Notes: generated by a model not told the origin, from the letters alone. DNA of 64,000 nt from Aerococcaceae bacterium DSM 111020 (GCA_015863185.1 JACBXP010000003.1:1-64000), one strand, 5' to 3'; counted from the first letter of the stretch, positions 26,348-36,010 are shown. Made by a program: numbers and translations.

Positions 26348-28825
26348 ATGTATATTAAAAGTATTGCTTTAAAAAATTATAGGCGTTTTGGTGAAGAAGA
26401 AAACACGGTACAATTTTCAAAATCTGAGCAAAAAGACAAAAAGGTTTCGAAAGCTACGACATTATTAATAGGAAAAAATAATACTGGAAAATCTACAATA
26501 GTTGATTTATTAAAGAAGCTTTCACTGGGCACTGGATCAAATATCTTTAACATTAATGATATAAACCAGGATTTTTTATACAAAACATTTGAAACAAATG
26601 TACTTTCAGAGACAAAAATAGAGGATTTTATCCTGCCAAATTTTGAGTTAGAAATTAAATTTATAATTGATGATATTAAAAACATTAGTTTAACAAACTT
26701 TTCAGATTTAATTGTGATTGAAGATATTCAACAAGCTAATCTAGAAGAATTAGAAGTGACTGCAATTGCAAAATTTGAATGTCAAAATGAGCAAAAAGCT
26801 GATGAAAGTATAAATAACCTTCAAGAATTACTTAAAAAGCCACTTAATACAACTAATCAAGAATACATAAATGATTTATCTAAAATGAATGTTTCGAAAA
26901 AAATGATTGAAACTTTTACAAATGGTTTCGATACTTTTTTGGAAGTTTTGACATGTGAAAATACCTCAAGCAATGAAGGTACAGCAAACGATAATATCGA
27001 TGAAAGAAAATCTATGCAGCATTATCTAAAGAATAACTTTTTTAATCAATATATTGAGAATTTGGAAAAAGTAGGGTTTTCTTTAAATTTTTATCCAAAA
27101 GACAGTGAAATTAAAACAGAAGTTTTCTCAATGAGTGATTTATTGGAAGTGAAAATAATCACCGCCAATAATATTAAAAATGACGAAAGCTTGACAAGAG
27201 CCTTTAATAAAATCGTACAATCCTTTTTTAAAAATGATCCAGCTAATCTTCCTACTGTAATTACTGATGTAAACTACGATATTACAGATATAGTAAAAAA
27301 AAATTATACAGAGAGTATAAATAGTGTAGTTCAGGAAATAGAATCTACCAGCCACATAAATATGAATCTACAAGCTTCATTAACTGTAGATAAGTTATTA
27401 AATAATTTTATTGATTATTATTACCAAGAAAAAAATTATTATTTCCCTCAAAGTCAATATGGCCTGGGTTATACAAACTTGATGGTAATTATTGCTGAAA
27501 TGGTTGAATATCTTCAAACTTATGATATGAATAAGGCCATATCTAAAGTGAATGTAGTTTCCATCGAGGAACCAGAGACCTTTATGCACCCTCAAATGCA
27601 AGAATTGTTTATTACTAATATAGAAAATGCTATTGATAAGCTTATCGAAAATCAAGAAAGCTATCTAGAGAATCAAGATGGTATAAGTGATTCAAATAGT
27701 GAATCAAAAAACGAATCATTTAAATCAAACTTTCAACTAATCATTACGACACACTCTTCACATATCGTTAATAGCAAGATTCATACTAGTAATTCATTTA
27801 ATGATATTAATTATTTAAGCTCCAGTAGTGAAGAGGATGCAACCAAGGTAACTCCTATACAAGATACTGCAATTCTTGCAGACAGCGGAGAAGCTGAAGC
27901 TGAAAAAATGAAAATGCTGAATTTTTTAAAAAAACATATGCGTTTAGATAATTCTGATCTCTTTTTTGCAGATGCGGTTATATTTGTAGAGGGTAGTACA
28001 GAAGAACACTATATAAAGTATAAACTGAGTGAAAATGAAGCGTTAAATAAATTTTATATTAGTGTTATCAATGTAAATGGGGCTCACGCTAAAGCCTATT
28101 TATCATTATGTGAACTAATGAATATCCCTACAGTAATTTTTACTGATATAGATTATGCAAGAGATCAGAAATCTAAAGGCTCAAAGGAATCTGAAAGTGT
28201 AGAAGAATCTAAAAATATAGAAGACTCTGACAATACTGAAAAAGCAGAAAGAAAGAAAAAATCAGTAGAAACAGAATTCTCGCAATTAACTACTCTAAAT
28301 GCCGAGTTTGGTGAAAATGAGACTGTCACTACTAATGCAACAATTAAGTATATTCATTCACCTGACGGTAAGAATAATGTCACACTAGCAACTCTGAATG
28401 AAAAGAGTCGCAATAATAAAGAAGGTAATCCTGATTTTTATGAACTTAGGAGAAATAATATAGTCCTTTTCTCTCAAGGATTTTGTAATGGGAGTTATGC
28501 TACAAGTTTTGAAGAAGCTTTAATTTTAGAAAATTATGACACGAAGCTCCTACATCATGCACTGAAAATATCGAGGCCTGGTCTTTATGCTGATATATTT
28601 ATCAGCACTAAAGATGATGACGTGGATGACGTAAATGAAGATTTAAAGAACTTTAGTTATTTTTTCCAAAAGAAACTAGGCGATAAGAAGAGAACTTTTA
28701 TTAATGAGATTCTATACCAAGAAATAGTAAGCGATGAAAAACTTAATTTACCTAAATATATTAAAGCTGGATTTGATTATCTTGATGAGAAATTAAATAG
28801 TGGGGAGGGAGAAAATGTTAAGTAA
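26348..28825 (+). CDS. OLD-family ATPase-TOPRIM endonuclease (GajA-like, class 2)
   Basis: An 825-residue protein with an N-terminal ABC-type ATPase split by an insertion: Walker A GKNNTGKST at residues 42-50, a signature-like GLGYTNLM, Walker B VVSIEEPETFMHP (Glu407/408) and the ITTHSSH switch. A TOPRIM nuclease follows: Glu548 in FVEGSTEEHY and the DID motif at 600-602. It is far longer than classical GajA (about 580 residues), partly through Ser/Glu/Lys-rich inserts before the H-switch and after DID. It is directly coupled to a UvrD-like helicase, the layout of Gabija anti-phage systems. The ATG at 26348 was chosen for its AGGAGG site. Confidence 0.88.
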   Translation: MYIKSIALKNYRRFGEEENTVQFSKSEQKDKKVSKATTLLIGKNNTGKSTIVDLLKKLSLGTGSNIFNINDINQDFLYKTFETNVLSETKIEDFILPNFELEIKFIIDDIKNISLTNFSDLIVIEDIQQANLEELEVTAIAKFECQNEQKADESINNLQELLKKPLNTTNQEYINDLSKMNVSKKMIETFTNGFDTFLEVLTCENTSSNEGTANDNIDERKSMQHYLKNNFFNQYIENLEKVGFSLNFYPKDSEIKTEVFSMSDLLEVKIITANNIKNDESLTRAFNKIVQSFFKNDPANLPTVITDVNYDITDIVKKNYTESINSVVQEIESTSHINMNLQASLTVDKLLNNFIDYYYQEKNYYFPQSQYGLGYTNLMVIIAEMVEYLQTYDMNKAISKVNVVSIEEPETFMHPQMQELFITNIENAIDKLIENQESYLENQDGISDSNSESKNESFKSNFQLIITTHSSHIVNSKIHTSNSFNDINYLSSSSEEDATKVTPIQDTAILADSGEAEAEKMKMLNFLKKHMRLDNSDLFFADAVIFVEGSTEEHYIKYKLSENEALNKFYISVINVNGAHAKAYLSLCELMNIPTVIFTDIDYARDQKSKGSKESESVEESKNIEDSDNTEKAERKKKSVETEFSQLTTLNAEFGENETVTTNATIKYIHSPDGKNNVTLATLNEKSRNNKEGNPDFYELRRNNIVLFSQGFCNGSYATSFEEALILENYDTKLLHHALKISRPGLYADIFISTKDDDVDDVNEDLKNFSYFFQKKLGDKKRTFINEILYQEIVSDEKLNLPKYIKAGFDYLDEKLNSGEGENVK

Positions 28826-30860
28826 AGTATCGCCTTCTTCAGAAGCCTTAGAAAAAGGCATTCAAAATAAAATTTATGAACATGTCGATCTTATGGAGAG
28901 CTTTGTTTTTAATGCTGGAGCAGGGGCTGGAAAAACTTATTCTCTCGTTGAAACACTTAAATATATCTTAAAAAATCATGATTCAAAATTGATAGAAAAC
29001 AAGCAAAAAATAGTTTGTATCACCTATACCAATGTTGCTAAGGATGAAATACTTCATGAGATTGGCGAAAATGAGCTAGCTGAAATTTCTACAATCCATG
29101 TTTTTTTATGGAAAATCATAAAAAATCAGCAAAAATATTTAATTAAATACCATATTGAAAATTTAAAAAAAGAACTAGTTGATTTAAAGAATAAGCTGAA
29201 GGAAAATAGAGAGTCAAAATTTTTTCAAGATCTTGAAGATAAAGACCAAGAAAAATTTAAGAGTCTAATTTTTCAAGACGATTTTGTAGAAATTTTTAAT
29301 ACCTCTTATAATTTAAAGGCTAGTGACTTTAAGGAAAATATTACATCATTTTTTGAAATAGAAGATAATAGTTTTGATTTAGATCTTTTTTTAACAAATG
29401 TTAGTTATTTTAAAAAAACTGTAGGTTGGTTAAGAAAGCAAGACAGGTATAGGCTTGCGCTTGACAAAATTCAAACAGGGCATACAGACTACAAGAAGGT
29501 TACATATAATTCTAATTATAATCGAGATATCTTGGATAGGATGATTATAAGCCATGACACTCTACTGGAATATTCAAACAAATTAATTTCTGAATCTTTC
29601 TGGATTAAAAAAATTATTCTTGATAATTTCCCAATAATTCTAGTTGATGAATATCAGGACACTTCAATTGATGTTGTAGAAAGCTTTAATGAGTTGGATA
29701 AATTTAGCTCAGAAAACAAACAAGAATTTTTAGTTGGCTATTTTGGAGATTTAATTCAAAATATTTATGAAGCTGGAATAGGACAAAATTTGCATAAAAA
29801 CCATGATAATTTGAAGACAATCGATAAGCCTTATAATAGAAGATCTGCTTCAGAAATTATAGAAAAGGCAAATATAATCAGGGGACAAGGAGTTGAAAAT
29901 CCAATTTATCAAAGAAGTATTTATGAGGATTCGAGTGGAGGAACTATTGATTATCATTTTATAAGCAATGACAATGAACTGGATGATATCATTGATCAAG
30001 CTAGTCGATTAGACAATACTGGAACCAAGGCTTGTTTACTGTTAAGAAATAAGGAGATTGCCACTCACTGGAAATTTAGAGAAATGTATACAGTTATTTC
30101 AAAAATGCCTAAATATAGCGGCCAAAATTTTGAAAATATTAATACGGAGTTTTTATCGAATAATTATCAAAATATGGGCTTTTTATTCAGTGAAATGCTG
30201 AACTTATTGGAATTTTTATCGATGATAGAAAATAATAAAACACCATTAAGTAAAGTTTATAGTTACATAGATAATAATTACAGAAATATGACTGTTCCCA
30301 AAACTAATGAATATATTGAAAAAATAAAAAAAATAAAAAAAGAAACTCTGTCAGATCTAATTGAAAATTTAGTCCGATTAGCATCCACTTATGAATACCT
30401 AGAAAAATCCTTAAAAAATATATTTTCATTTGAGATTAAGGATACCAATGATTTTAAAAATTTCGTTATTGCATTTTTCAGGTTAGACATGGAGTATGAA
30501 GCCTCAGAAGCTAAGCTTGAAGATTTTATGAATATTAGCTTTCTTGAATTGAAAAATTGGTACAATTATTTAACTTTCGAAGAAGATAGTCAAGATGAAA
30601 GATTTATTTATAGAACACTTCACGGATCAAAGGGAACTGAATATGACACAGTAGTTGTAGTTCTTACTCCAGGATTTGGCAAAAAAGGAAAAAATTTCTT
30701 TACATCTTTCTTTGAAAATTCTGATGACGAAGAGAATCAAGAGGCCCGGAATTTATTATACGTCGCTGTAACAAGAGCTAAAAAAAATTTAATCTTTGTT
30801 TTTGAAGATTTTGATTCAGAAGACCAGAAGAATATTAAAGAACTTTTACAATTAGGCTAA
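28815..30860 (+). CDS. UvrD/Rep-like superfamily 1 helicase (GajB-like)
   Basis: 681-residue SF1A helicase with all core motifs: Walker A AGAGAGKTYS (residues 35-44), Ia ITYTNVAKDEI, II LVDEYQDTS (Asp278-Glu279), III GYFGDLIQNIYEA, IV YNRRSASEI, V TLHGSKGTEYDTVVVV and VI LLYVAVTRAKKNL. The ATG at 28815 overlaps the nuclease gene by 11 bp and has GGGGAGGGAG just upstream. Class 2 OLD nucleases are typically paired with such helicases. In Gabija the helicase partner works with GajA in a large complex. It is longer than typical GajB (about 490 residues), with an extra coiled segment around residues 115-145. Confidence 0.9.
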   Translation: MLSKVSPSSEALEKGIQNKIYEHVDLMESFVFNAGAGAGKTYSLVETLKYILKNHDSKLIENKQKIVCITYTNVAKDEILHEIGENELAEISTIHVFLWKIIKNQQKYLIKYHIENLKKELVDLKNKLKENRESKFFQDLEDKDQEKFKSLIFQDDFVEIFNTSYNLKASDFKENITSFFEIEDNSFDLDLFLTNVSYFKKTVGWLRKQDRYRLALDKIQTGHTDYKKVTYNSNYNRDILDRMIISHDTLLEYSNKLISESFWIKKIILDNFPIILVDEYQDTSIDVVESFNELDKFSSENKQEFLVGYFGDLIQNIYEAGIGQNLHKNHDNLKTIDKPYNRRSASEIIEKANIIRGQGVENPIYQRSIYEDSSGGTIDYHFISNDNELDDIIDQASRLDNTGTKACLLLRNKEIATHWKFREMYTVISKMPKYSGQNFENINTEFLSNNYQNMGFLFSEMLNLLEFLSMIENNKTPLSKVYSYIDNNYRNMTVPKTNEYIEKIKKIKKETLSDLIENLVRLASTYEYLEKSLKNIFSFEIKDTNDFKNFVIAFFRLDMEYEASEAKLEDFMNISFLELKNWYNYLTFEEDSQDERFIYRTLHGSKGTEYDTVVVVLTPGFGKKGKNFFTSFFENSDDEENQEARNLLYVAVTRAKKNLIFVFEDFDSEDQKNIKELLQLG

Positions 30861-31085
30861 ATCTCACAAACATCGGCATTGGTCACAGTGAGTCTTTATA
30901 GTAATTCAAATACTAGTGATGAAAATCATTTATTATTACCAAATAACGTTATTTAGTATGAAAATGGAAGCTTCTAAAAATCTTAATGTGAATTGCCCTC
31001 TATCTAGTTGATTGAGCATAATTCAAAAAATTCTTATAGAGGATGAAAATTTTCAAAAAATTAAATATAGAAATTGGGGAAAAAT

Positions 31086-32129
31086 ATGAAAAAATTAAAG
31101 GGTTGTTTTAAATGGATATTTAATATTCTAGTTATTTTTGGTTTTGCATCAGGCATATTTTTCTTTGTAGAAGATAAACTTGACGAAAGACAGGCTGAGA
31201 AAATAAGTCAGATGACACTTCAACAAAAGATTAAACACTTATTGTCAGAGAACCCTGACGCCATCATTACTATTGGAAAAGTAAATAATGGCCAACAGTC
31301 TTACGAAGTCTATGGTGCTGAAAAGAAAGCCTATACTTATGAAATTGGGTCTATCAGTAAGACTATGACCGCTGCCTTAGTGGAGCAAGCCGTATTAGAA
31401 GGGAAAATTGATTTAAACGCAGAAATTGATGTGTATTTAGATTTGAATCCAAGTCATGATTATCCAACGATTCAACAGTTATTAACGCATACATCAGGAT
31501 ATCCATCAGTTTATCGAAAACTCCAAATGTTCGAAAATGTCATCAACGATGATAATGCATACTATAATATTGGAAGAGAAGTCATCTTAGAAGATATTCA
31601 AAATAACAATTTGAGCAATCAAAAGGAAGCATACAAGTATTCAAACTTCGGCTATGCAACACTTGGCTTGGTTCTAGAAAAGGTTTATGGAGAAAAGTAT
31701 ATTCATTTAGTTAATCGCTACTTAAGTAATCTGGGATTTGAAAAAACCAATATTTCAACTGAGTTTCATGATTTAGATAACTATGAACGCTTTACAGAAG
31801 ATGATGGCTATTTACCAGCAGGTCAAGTCACATCAAATGTAGAAGAGATGATGGATTATATCGCTATTCAGCTAGAGCGTAATCACGCAATTTTAGAAGA
31901 AAATATAACAGAATATCCTGAGCTCAAACATATCGGATATGCTTGGGTCAAGCATGATAATGGGATAATTTGGCATAATGGAGGCACGGCTCATTTCAAT
32001 TCGTTTTTGGCTTTTCATCCAGAAACTCAGAGTGGAATTATTGTATTAGTCAATACTGCTACAGAAGAAGATATTACCGCTACTAGTATAGGTAACCAAA
32101 AGATGTTGGACTTTATTGAAAAACAATGA
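31086..32129 (+). CDS. membrane-anchored serine beta-lactamase-like hydrolase
   Basis: About 347 residues: an N-terminal transmembrane anchor (about residues 10-30, WIFNILVIFGFASGIFFF) followed by an extracellular class C beta-lactamase/DD-peptidase fold. The nucleophile motif SISK (EIGSISKTMTA), the YSNFGY motif (YxN) and HNGGTAHFNSF (HxG) are all present. The family includes penicillin-recognising peptidases, esterases and FmtA-like wall enzymes; resistance to beta-lactams should not be assumed. The ATG at 31086 follows TTGGGGA. It lies between the defence module and degraded fragments, so it may be cargo of the same mobile region. Confidence 0.85.
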   Translation: MKKLKGCFKWIFNILVIFGFASGIFFFVEDKLDERQAEKISQMTLQQKIKHLLSENPDAIITIGKVNNGQQSYEVYGAEKKAYTYEIGSISKTMTAALVEQAVLEGKIDLNAEIDVYLDLNPSHDYPTIQQLLTHTSGYPSVYRKLQMFENVINDDNAYYNIGREVILEDIQNNNLSNQKEAYKYSNFGYATLGLVLEKVYGEKYIHLVNRYLSNLGFEKTNISTEFHDLDNYERFTEDDGYLPAGQVTSNVEEMMDYIAIQLERNHAILEENITEYPELKHIGYAWVKHDNGIIWHNGGTAHFNSFLAFHPETQSGIIVLVNTATEEDITATSIGNQKMLDFIEKQ

Positions 32130-32213
32130 AGCAAGAAGAAAATTAGAAGTCGTATTAAGTAAAATAGATTGAAAAATTAAAGTTATAATAAAGTACATAA
32201 TGCAGGTGAAAAA

Positions 32214-32519
32214 GTGGACATAAGTTATTTAAAACAAAAAAGAATCTTATTAGTTGATGATGAACCTGAACTGTTAGATATGGTGGCTTCTATTTTAAAA
32301 GAATATGATTTCGAGAATATCCAAACTGCACAGAAAGCCAAAGAAGCAGTGAGCGTAGCTAAGGAGTATTCACCAGAGTTAGCAATACTAGATGTCATGC
32401 TGCCCGATGGTGACGACTTTTCTTTAATGAAAATACTGAAAGAACAGAAGGACTATCCTATTTTATTCTTAACAGCCAAAGGAGAAGATGAGAATAAATT
32501 GGAAGGGCTTGGCTTATGA
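32214..32519 (+). pseudogene. response regulator, receiver domain only, truncated
   Basis: About 101 residues of an OmpR-type receiver: RILLVDDEPELLDMV with the acidic pair, phospho-acceptor Asp in LAILDVMLPDGDD, and LFLTAKGEDENKLEGL with the switch Thr and no following Lys. The frame ends in GLGL-stop, exactly where GADDYIxKPF should follow. The rest of the receiver and the whole DNA-binding domain are missing, and no sensor kinase is near. Probably cut by a deletion that joined it to foreign sequence. Starts at GTG 32214. Confidence 0.8.
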
Positions 32520-32611
32520 GCAGATAAAAAAACAGTTACACCTGCCGCATTAGCTACACAAACAGCTCTGGAACAAGCTGGAAAACTTTCGGACTTTGGT
32601 AATATATGAAT
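32520..32611 (+). pseudogene. C-terminal fragment of an unknown gene fused to the response-regulator remnant
   Basis: In the same frame, directly after the TGA, there is an open stretch of 29 codons (beginning ADKKTVTPAALATQ, ending SDFGNI-stop) unrelated to receivers. Its compact coding look suggests the tail of another gene, perhaps a phage or ICE gene that once preceded the next small gene. Confidence 0.4.
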
Positions 32612-32639
32612 CAAATCCACAAAGAAATGAGGTGATGTA

Positions 32640-32960
32640 ATGAAATTTGAATTAGATACTTCTGGTCTAGATAAACTAAAAAAAGATCTTGATAGACAAA
32701 TTAAAAATGCCGAAAGACTAAATGGAGAACATGAAGTAAGTTTTGATGAATTATTTCCAGACAGTTTTATGCAAGAATATACTAACTTCGAAAATATCGA
32801 TTACTTAGAAGATAAAAGCAAGTTTAATTGGAAAGATATTTCAAGTATCCCAGACGATGAACTAGATTCGTTTGTTAATAGAACTACATCTTTTGAAAAT
32901 TGGCAAGAAATGTTAGATGAGGCTTCCCAACTATGGGTAAATAAACAACTATTCAAATGA
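32640..32960 (+). CDS. small phage-associated-type protein of unknown function
   Basis: 106 residues, acidic, no membrane segment: FELDTSGLDKLKKDLDRQIK at the start and a repeated T(N/S)FxxW-like motif (YTNFENIDYL, TTSFENWQEML). I associate similar small proteins with prophages and integrative elements of Firmicutes, from memory and without a confirmed function. A good ribosome site (AAATGAGGTGAT) precedes the ATG at 32640. It could be a remnant of a larger phage cassette. Confidence 0.55.
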   Translation: MKFELDTSGLDKLKKDLDRQIKNAERLNGEHEVSFDELFPDSFMQEYTNFENIDYLEDKSKFNWKDISSIPDDELDSFVNRTTSFENWQEMLDEASQLWVNKQLFK

Positions 32961-33119
32961 TTTCACTATTTTTGTAAAATTAAGTTACTTAAAAAAACTT
33001 TGCAGTTCCTTAGTAAGTGGTGAATAGGTAGACACCTAGAATAAAAAAATGGACCTCTCTATAATAAGAGAAACCCGACGGTAGAAAAATATTTTTAGTG
33101 ATATTTTTAATCTTTAATT

Positions 33120-33144
33120 GTTTTTATACCGTTCGGTACAAAAC
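33120..33144. repeat. palindrome TACCG-TT-CGGTA with extended arms
   Basis: The core TACCGTTCGGTA is a perfect dyad, and GTTTTtaTACCG / CGGTAcAAAAC extends it imperfectly. The size and form suit an operator for a TetR-like dimer or a recombinase site, but no regulator or recombinase gene is adjacent. Confidence 0.5.
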
Positions 33145-33158
33145 TTTCAAAAGTAGAT

Positions 33159-33204
33159 ACCCAAAAGAGCACAAAACAGTCCAAAATGAGCTGTTTTGTT
33201 GGGT
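33159..33204. repeat. bipartite hairpin
   Basis: CAAAACAG pairs with CTGTTTTG, and outside it ACCCAA pairs with TTGGGT, with an asymmetric 7-nt bulge on the left. It is followed by a pyrimidine-rich run with seven Ts about 15 nt later. It could be an IS end or a weak terminator. Confidence 0.4.
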
Positions 33205-33570
33205 GATGTAAACTTTCTTTCTTTTTTTATCTTTTGGTTTACATAATATACATTATATTATTTTACAAAAAATCCATATCAACCTTATAAATATCGAATT
33301 ATTAAAATTATGGGTATTAAGTTATGTTTTATATTTTTAAATGAGAAATTAACGACTCATACTCATAGTAAAGTTCATTTTAGTATATTGATTATCTTTG
33401 CTATTATGACAGTGATTATTAACAAATACTGTTAGCACAATGTTAAAATAACATATCAACAATTAAATGTAATTCGTTATTATCAAAGATTTACTCATTA
33501 AATTATTATTTATAAGTCATCTTAATTGATGTATAATCTAAATTAACTATTTTTTGAAGAGGTATGATGA

Positions 33571-34902
33571 ATGAATAATAAATTTACTTTTAATAATGCA
33601 CTTGTCATTGGCTCAATGTTATTTGGGTTATTCTTTGGTGCTGGGAATCTAATTTTTCCGTTGATGTTAGGTCAACAAGCTGCTGCTAATTTATATCCAG
33701 CTATGATCGGTTTTCTAATTACAGCTGTTGGTTTACCTTTGCTTGGTGTTAATGCTTTAGGTGTGACAAAACGAAATGATTTATATGATTTAGTGACATT
33801 CATTTTACCAAAACAATTGGGACGGTTATTTACTTTAGTATTGTATCTAACGATTGGTCCATTATTTGCTATTCCAAGACTTGCCACCGTTTCTCATGAA
33901 ATTGGTGTTGCGCCTTTTGTAGATGGGCGTTTAAGCCTATTAATCTTTTCGCTTATTTTCTTTGGAATTGTATGGTATTTTAGCTTGTCTGAATCAGATA
34001 TTATTGAAGTAGTTGGTAAATATTTGAATCCTATATTTCTCGTTTTAATTGGTATATTAATTGTAATGTCCTTCATTAATCCAATGGGCTCACCAACGGC
34101 AAATATGCCATCTGAACCTTATAATACGCATGCATTAACAACGGGTTTACAAGATGGTTATAATACGATGGATGCAATTGCGAGCTTGGCCTTTGGTATT
34201 ATTGTCATTAAAGCAATTAAGGGATTAGGATTAACAGATTCTAAAATGATTAGTCGTTCAGTTTTAAAAGCCGGTATTGTATCTTCTATCTTAATGATCT
34301 TAATTTATGGTCCACTTATTTGGATGGGTGCTTCTCAAATTAATCTATTTGGTCATTCAACCAATGGTGGTGCTATTCTTGCAAAGATAGCTAATCACTA
34401 TTTAGCAAGTTTTGGTTCCATTATGTTGCTCATAACAGTAACTGTGGCTTGTATCAAGACTGGTATCGGACTAATTATTGCGACTGCTGAGATGTTACAA
34501 ATTATGTATCCTGGTAAATTTACATATAAAAATGTTGTAGCAGTTTTAATCTTTATTTCAGTTATTATCGCAAATTTTGGACTAGAAGCAATTATTTCTT
34601 TAAGTTTACCGGCCTTAGTTTTTATTTATCCTTTTACTATCGTGATTATTGTCCTTGCTAATATTTCGCCACTCTTTAATCATCATAAACAAGTCTATCG
34701 ATGGGCTTTAATTGCGACATTACCCTTCGCATTTTTTGACATGATTAAGGCAACGCCCCTCAATAATGTTTCCGTAATTTCTGGAATTATTGATTGGTTA
34801 AACAATTATTGGCCATTATTTAGTAGTGGTTTAGGCTGGGTGTTACCAGCGATTGCTGCAGCGCTGATTGCGATTATTATCACTAAAAATAACTCTTTCT
34901 AA
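33571..34902 (+). CDS. brnQ: branched-chain amino acid transporter BrnQ
   Basis: LIVCS-family sodium- or proton-coupled importer of Leu, Ile and Val. 443 residues with about 12 membrane helices; the opening NALVIGSMLFGLFFGAGNLI and LMLGQQAAANLYPAMIGFLI are the family hallmark, followed by GYNTMDAIASLAFG. ATG 33571 follows GAAGAGG. It is monocistronic and ended by a terminator at 34921. It marks a return to typical chromosomal gene content after the accessory region. Confidence 0.95.
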   Translation: MNNKFTFNNALVIGSMLFGLFFGAGNLIFPLMLGQQAAANLYPAMIGFLITAVGLPLLGVNALGVTKRNDLYDLVTFILPKQLGRLFTLVLYLTIGPLFAIPRLATVSHEIGVAPFVDGRLSLLIFSLIFFGIVWYFSLSESDIIEVVGKYLNPIFLVLIGILIVMSFINPMGSPTANMPSEPYNTHALTTGLQDGYNTMDAIASLAFGIIVIKAIKGLGLTDSKMISRSVLKAGIVSSILMILIYGPLIWMGASQINLFGHSTNGGAILAKIANHYLASFGSIMLLITVTVACIKTGIGLIIATAEMLQIMYPGKFTYKNVVAVLIFISVIIANFGLEAIISLSLPALVFIYPFTIVIIVLANISPLFNHHKQVYRWALIATLPFAFFDMIKATPLNNVSVISGIIDWLNNYWPLFSSGLGWVLPAIAAALIAIIITKNNSF

Positions 34903-34920
34903 ACAGCTTAATACTAAAAA

Positions 34921-34953
34921 GAACTCCAGCTATAATACTGGAGTTCTTTTTAT
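34921..34953 (+). terminator. bidirectional terminator between brnQ and the lipocalin-like gene
   Basis: GAACTCCAG and CTGGAGTTC form a 9-bp stem with T-runs on both strands. Confidence 0.9.
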
Positions 34954-34968
34954 TTGTAGCTACCAACA

Positions 34969-35400
34969 TTATGAATTGTTTGGCGCTTTTTTCCATATCA
35001 TTTGATTACCAAATTTTGGATTTGAAACGAATAACAAATCATCTTCCAATCGTGCAGTTCGTATTTGTGATTGTCCAACATAATTTGGAAATAAGGATAC
35101 ATCCATATAGTGACGTAATTCTTGTTTGGCTTCATCAAATTCAAAACGTCCCGAATAAGCATGATATCCTGAAGCAGCTTCAGCATACTCGTCATGTGTT
35201 CCTTTATGCATATTATCAACAGAATACTTTTCTCTGGACGCTTGCATTAATTGTGCAGACATGTATCCATCTGGTGTATACATGATGATTCCTTGGCAGT
35301 TTTCTCCGAATGGATACTCACGAATGCCCTGCTTATCCTCAATATAATAGTCTTGCAGTGTCCAGGCCCCAATAAGCATTTCCTTAGTTATATTTGTCAT
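34969..35400 (-). CDS. lipocalin-like domain protein
   Basis: A 143-residue soluble protein. LIGAWTLQDYYIEDKQG, EYPFGENCQGIIMYTPDGYM, SAQLMQASR, GYHAYSGRFEFDEA and DVSLFPNYVGQSQIR match the lipocalin_5 family pattern (an eight-stranded barrel with unknown ligand). The function in bacteria is not established. The ATG follows AGGAGAG. Single gene between two terminators. Confidence 0.75.
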   Translation of the reverse strand: MTNITKEMLIGAWTLQDYYIEDKQGIREYPFGENCQGIIMYTPDGYMSAQLMQASREKYSVDNMHKGTHDEYAEAASGYHAYSGRFEFDEAKQELRHYMDVSLFPNYVGQSQIRTARLEDDLLFVSNPKFGNQMIWKKAPNNS

Positions 35401-35500
35401 CCCATCACTCTCCTGACTCTATTATAACGAAGAATGGCACATACAAAAGAATAAAATGCTTATCCAAGCGTTGATCAAACTTTGTTTTTATAAAAATAGC

Positions 35501-35938
35501 TTAATATTTCTTAACCGGGCGTCCTTTTTCGTCGAATATATATTGCAATAATTTTTGTCCGTCATGCATCGCAATAATGAGACGATCTTGATAAGGTTCC
35601 GCTAATTCTTCAAATAAGAATAATTCATCATCGATATTATGTTGTGCACGAATGCGTTCAATTTCGCCTGCAGGACGTTTTTTAGGTCGCGCATCAGGAA
35701 TATCTCCCGAAATCTCGCGGGACTCAATACGATAATAATAATTATCTTCGCCGTAAGTAATTTCTAAAGCGCCTGTATTCGTTCGATGATGTTCTACATT
35801 TTGATAATTGTCTTTATGTAATTCCCACCAGGCTTCGATCCCAACAATTGCTTCTTCTTCTGAATTATAACTACCATGTTCTTTCTTTGAATCATTATAT
35901 TTGTTTACCCAATAATTCGTGTAAACTTTCTTAGTCAT
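35501..35938 (-). CDS. conserved hypothetical protein, unrecognised
   Basis: 145 residues, hydrophilic, with many aromatic and charged residues and no signal peptide or membrane helix. It begins TKKVYTNYWVNKYNDSKKEH and has a basic-proline turn (DARPKKRPAG) near residue 85. I do not recognise a family. AGGGTGAT precedes the ATG, and the frame is codon-like throughout, so it is probably a real gene. It lies upstream of nox on the same strand, but with a separate ribosome site and about 120 bp between them. Confidence 0.65.
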   Translation of the reverse strand: MTKKVYTNYWVNKYNDSKKEHGSYNSEEEAIVGIEAWWELHKDNYQNVEHHRTNTGALEITYGEDNYYYRIESREISGDIPDARPKKRPAGEIERIRAQHNIDDELFLFEELAEPYQDRLIIAMHDGQKLLQYIFDEKGRPVKKY

Positions 35939-36010
35939 ATAATCACCCTATTCTATTTTCAATCATGTATAAATTGTAACCGATTTCGAATAAGTTTTCA
36001 ATTTATACAT

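Larger units (their letters stand above)
32961..33570. other. 610-bp non-coding junction at the right end of the accessory region
   Basis: No gene found. It contains TAGGT-agac-ACCTA, a strong 12-bp palindrome with longer imperfect arms (33120-33144), a two-part hairpin (33159-33204) and an AT-rich stretch leading to the brnQ promoter (TATAAT at about 33532). It is probably a scar of several past insertions and deletions. Confidence 0.5.
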
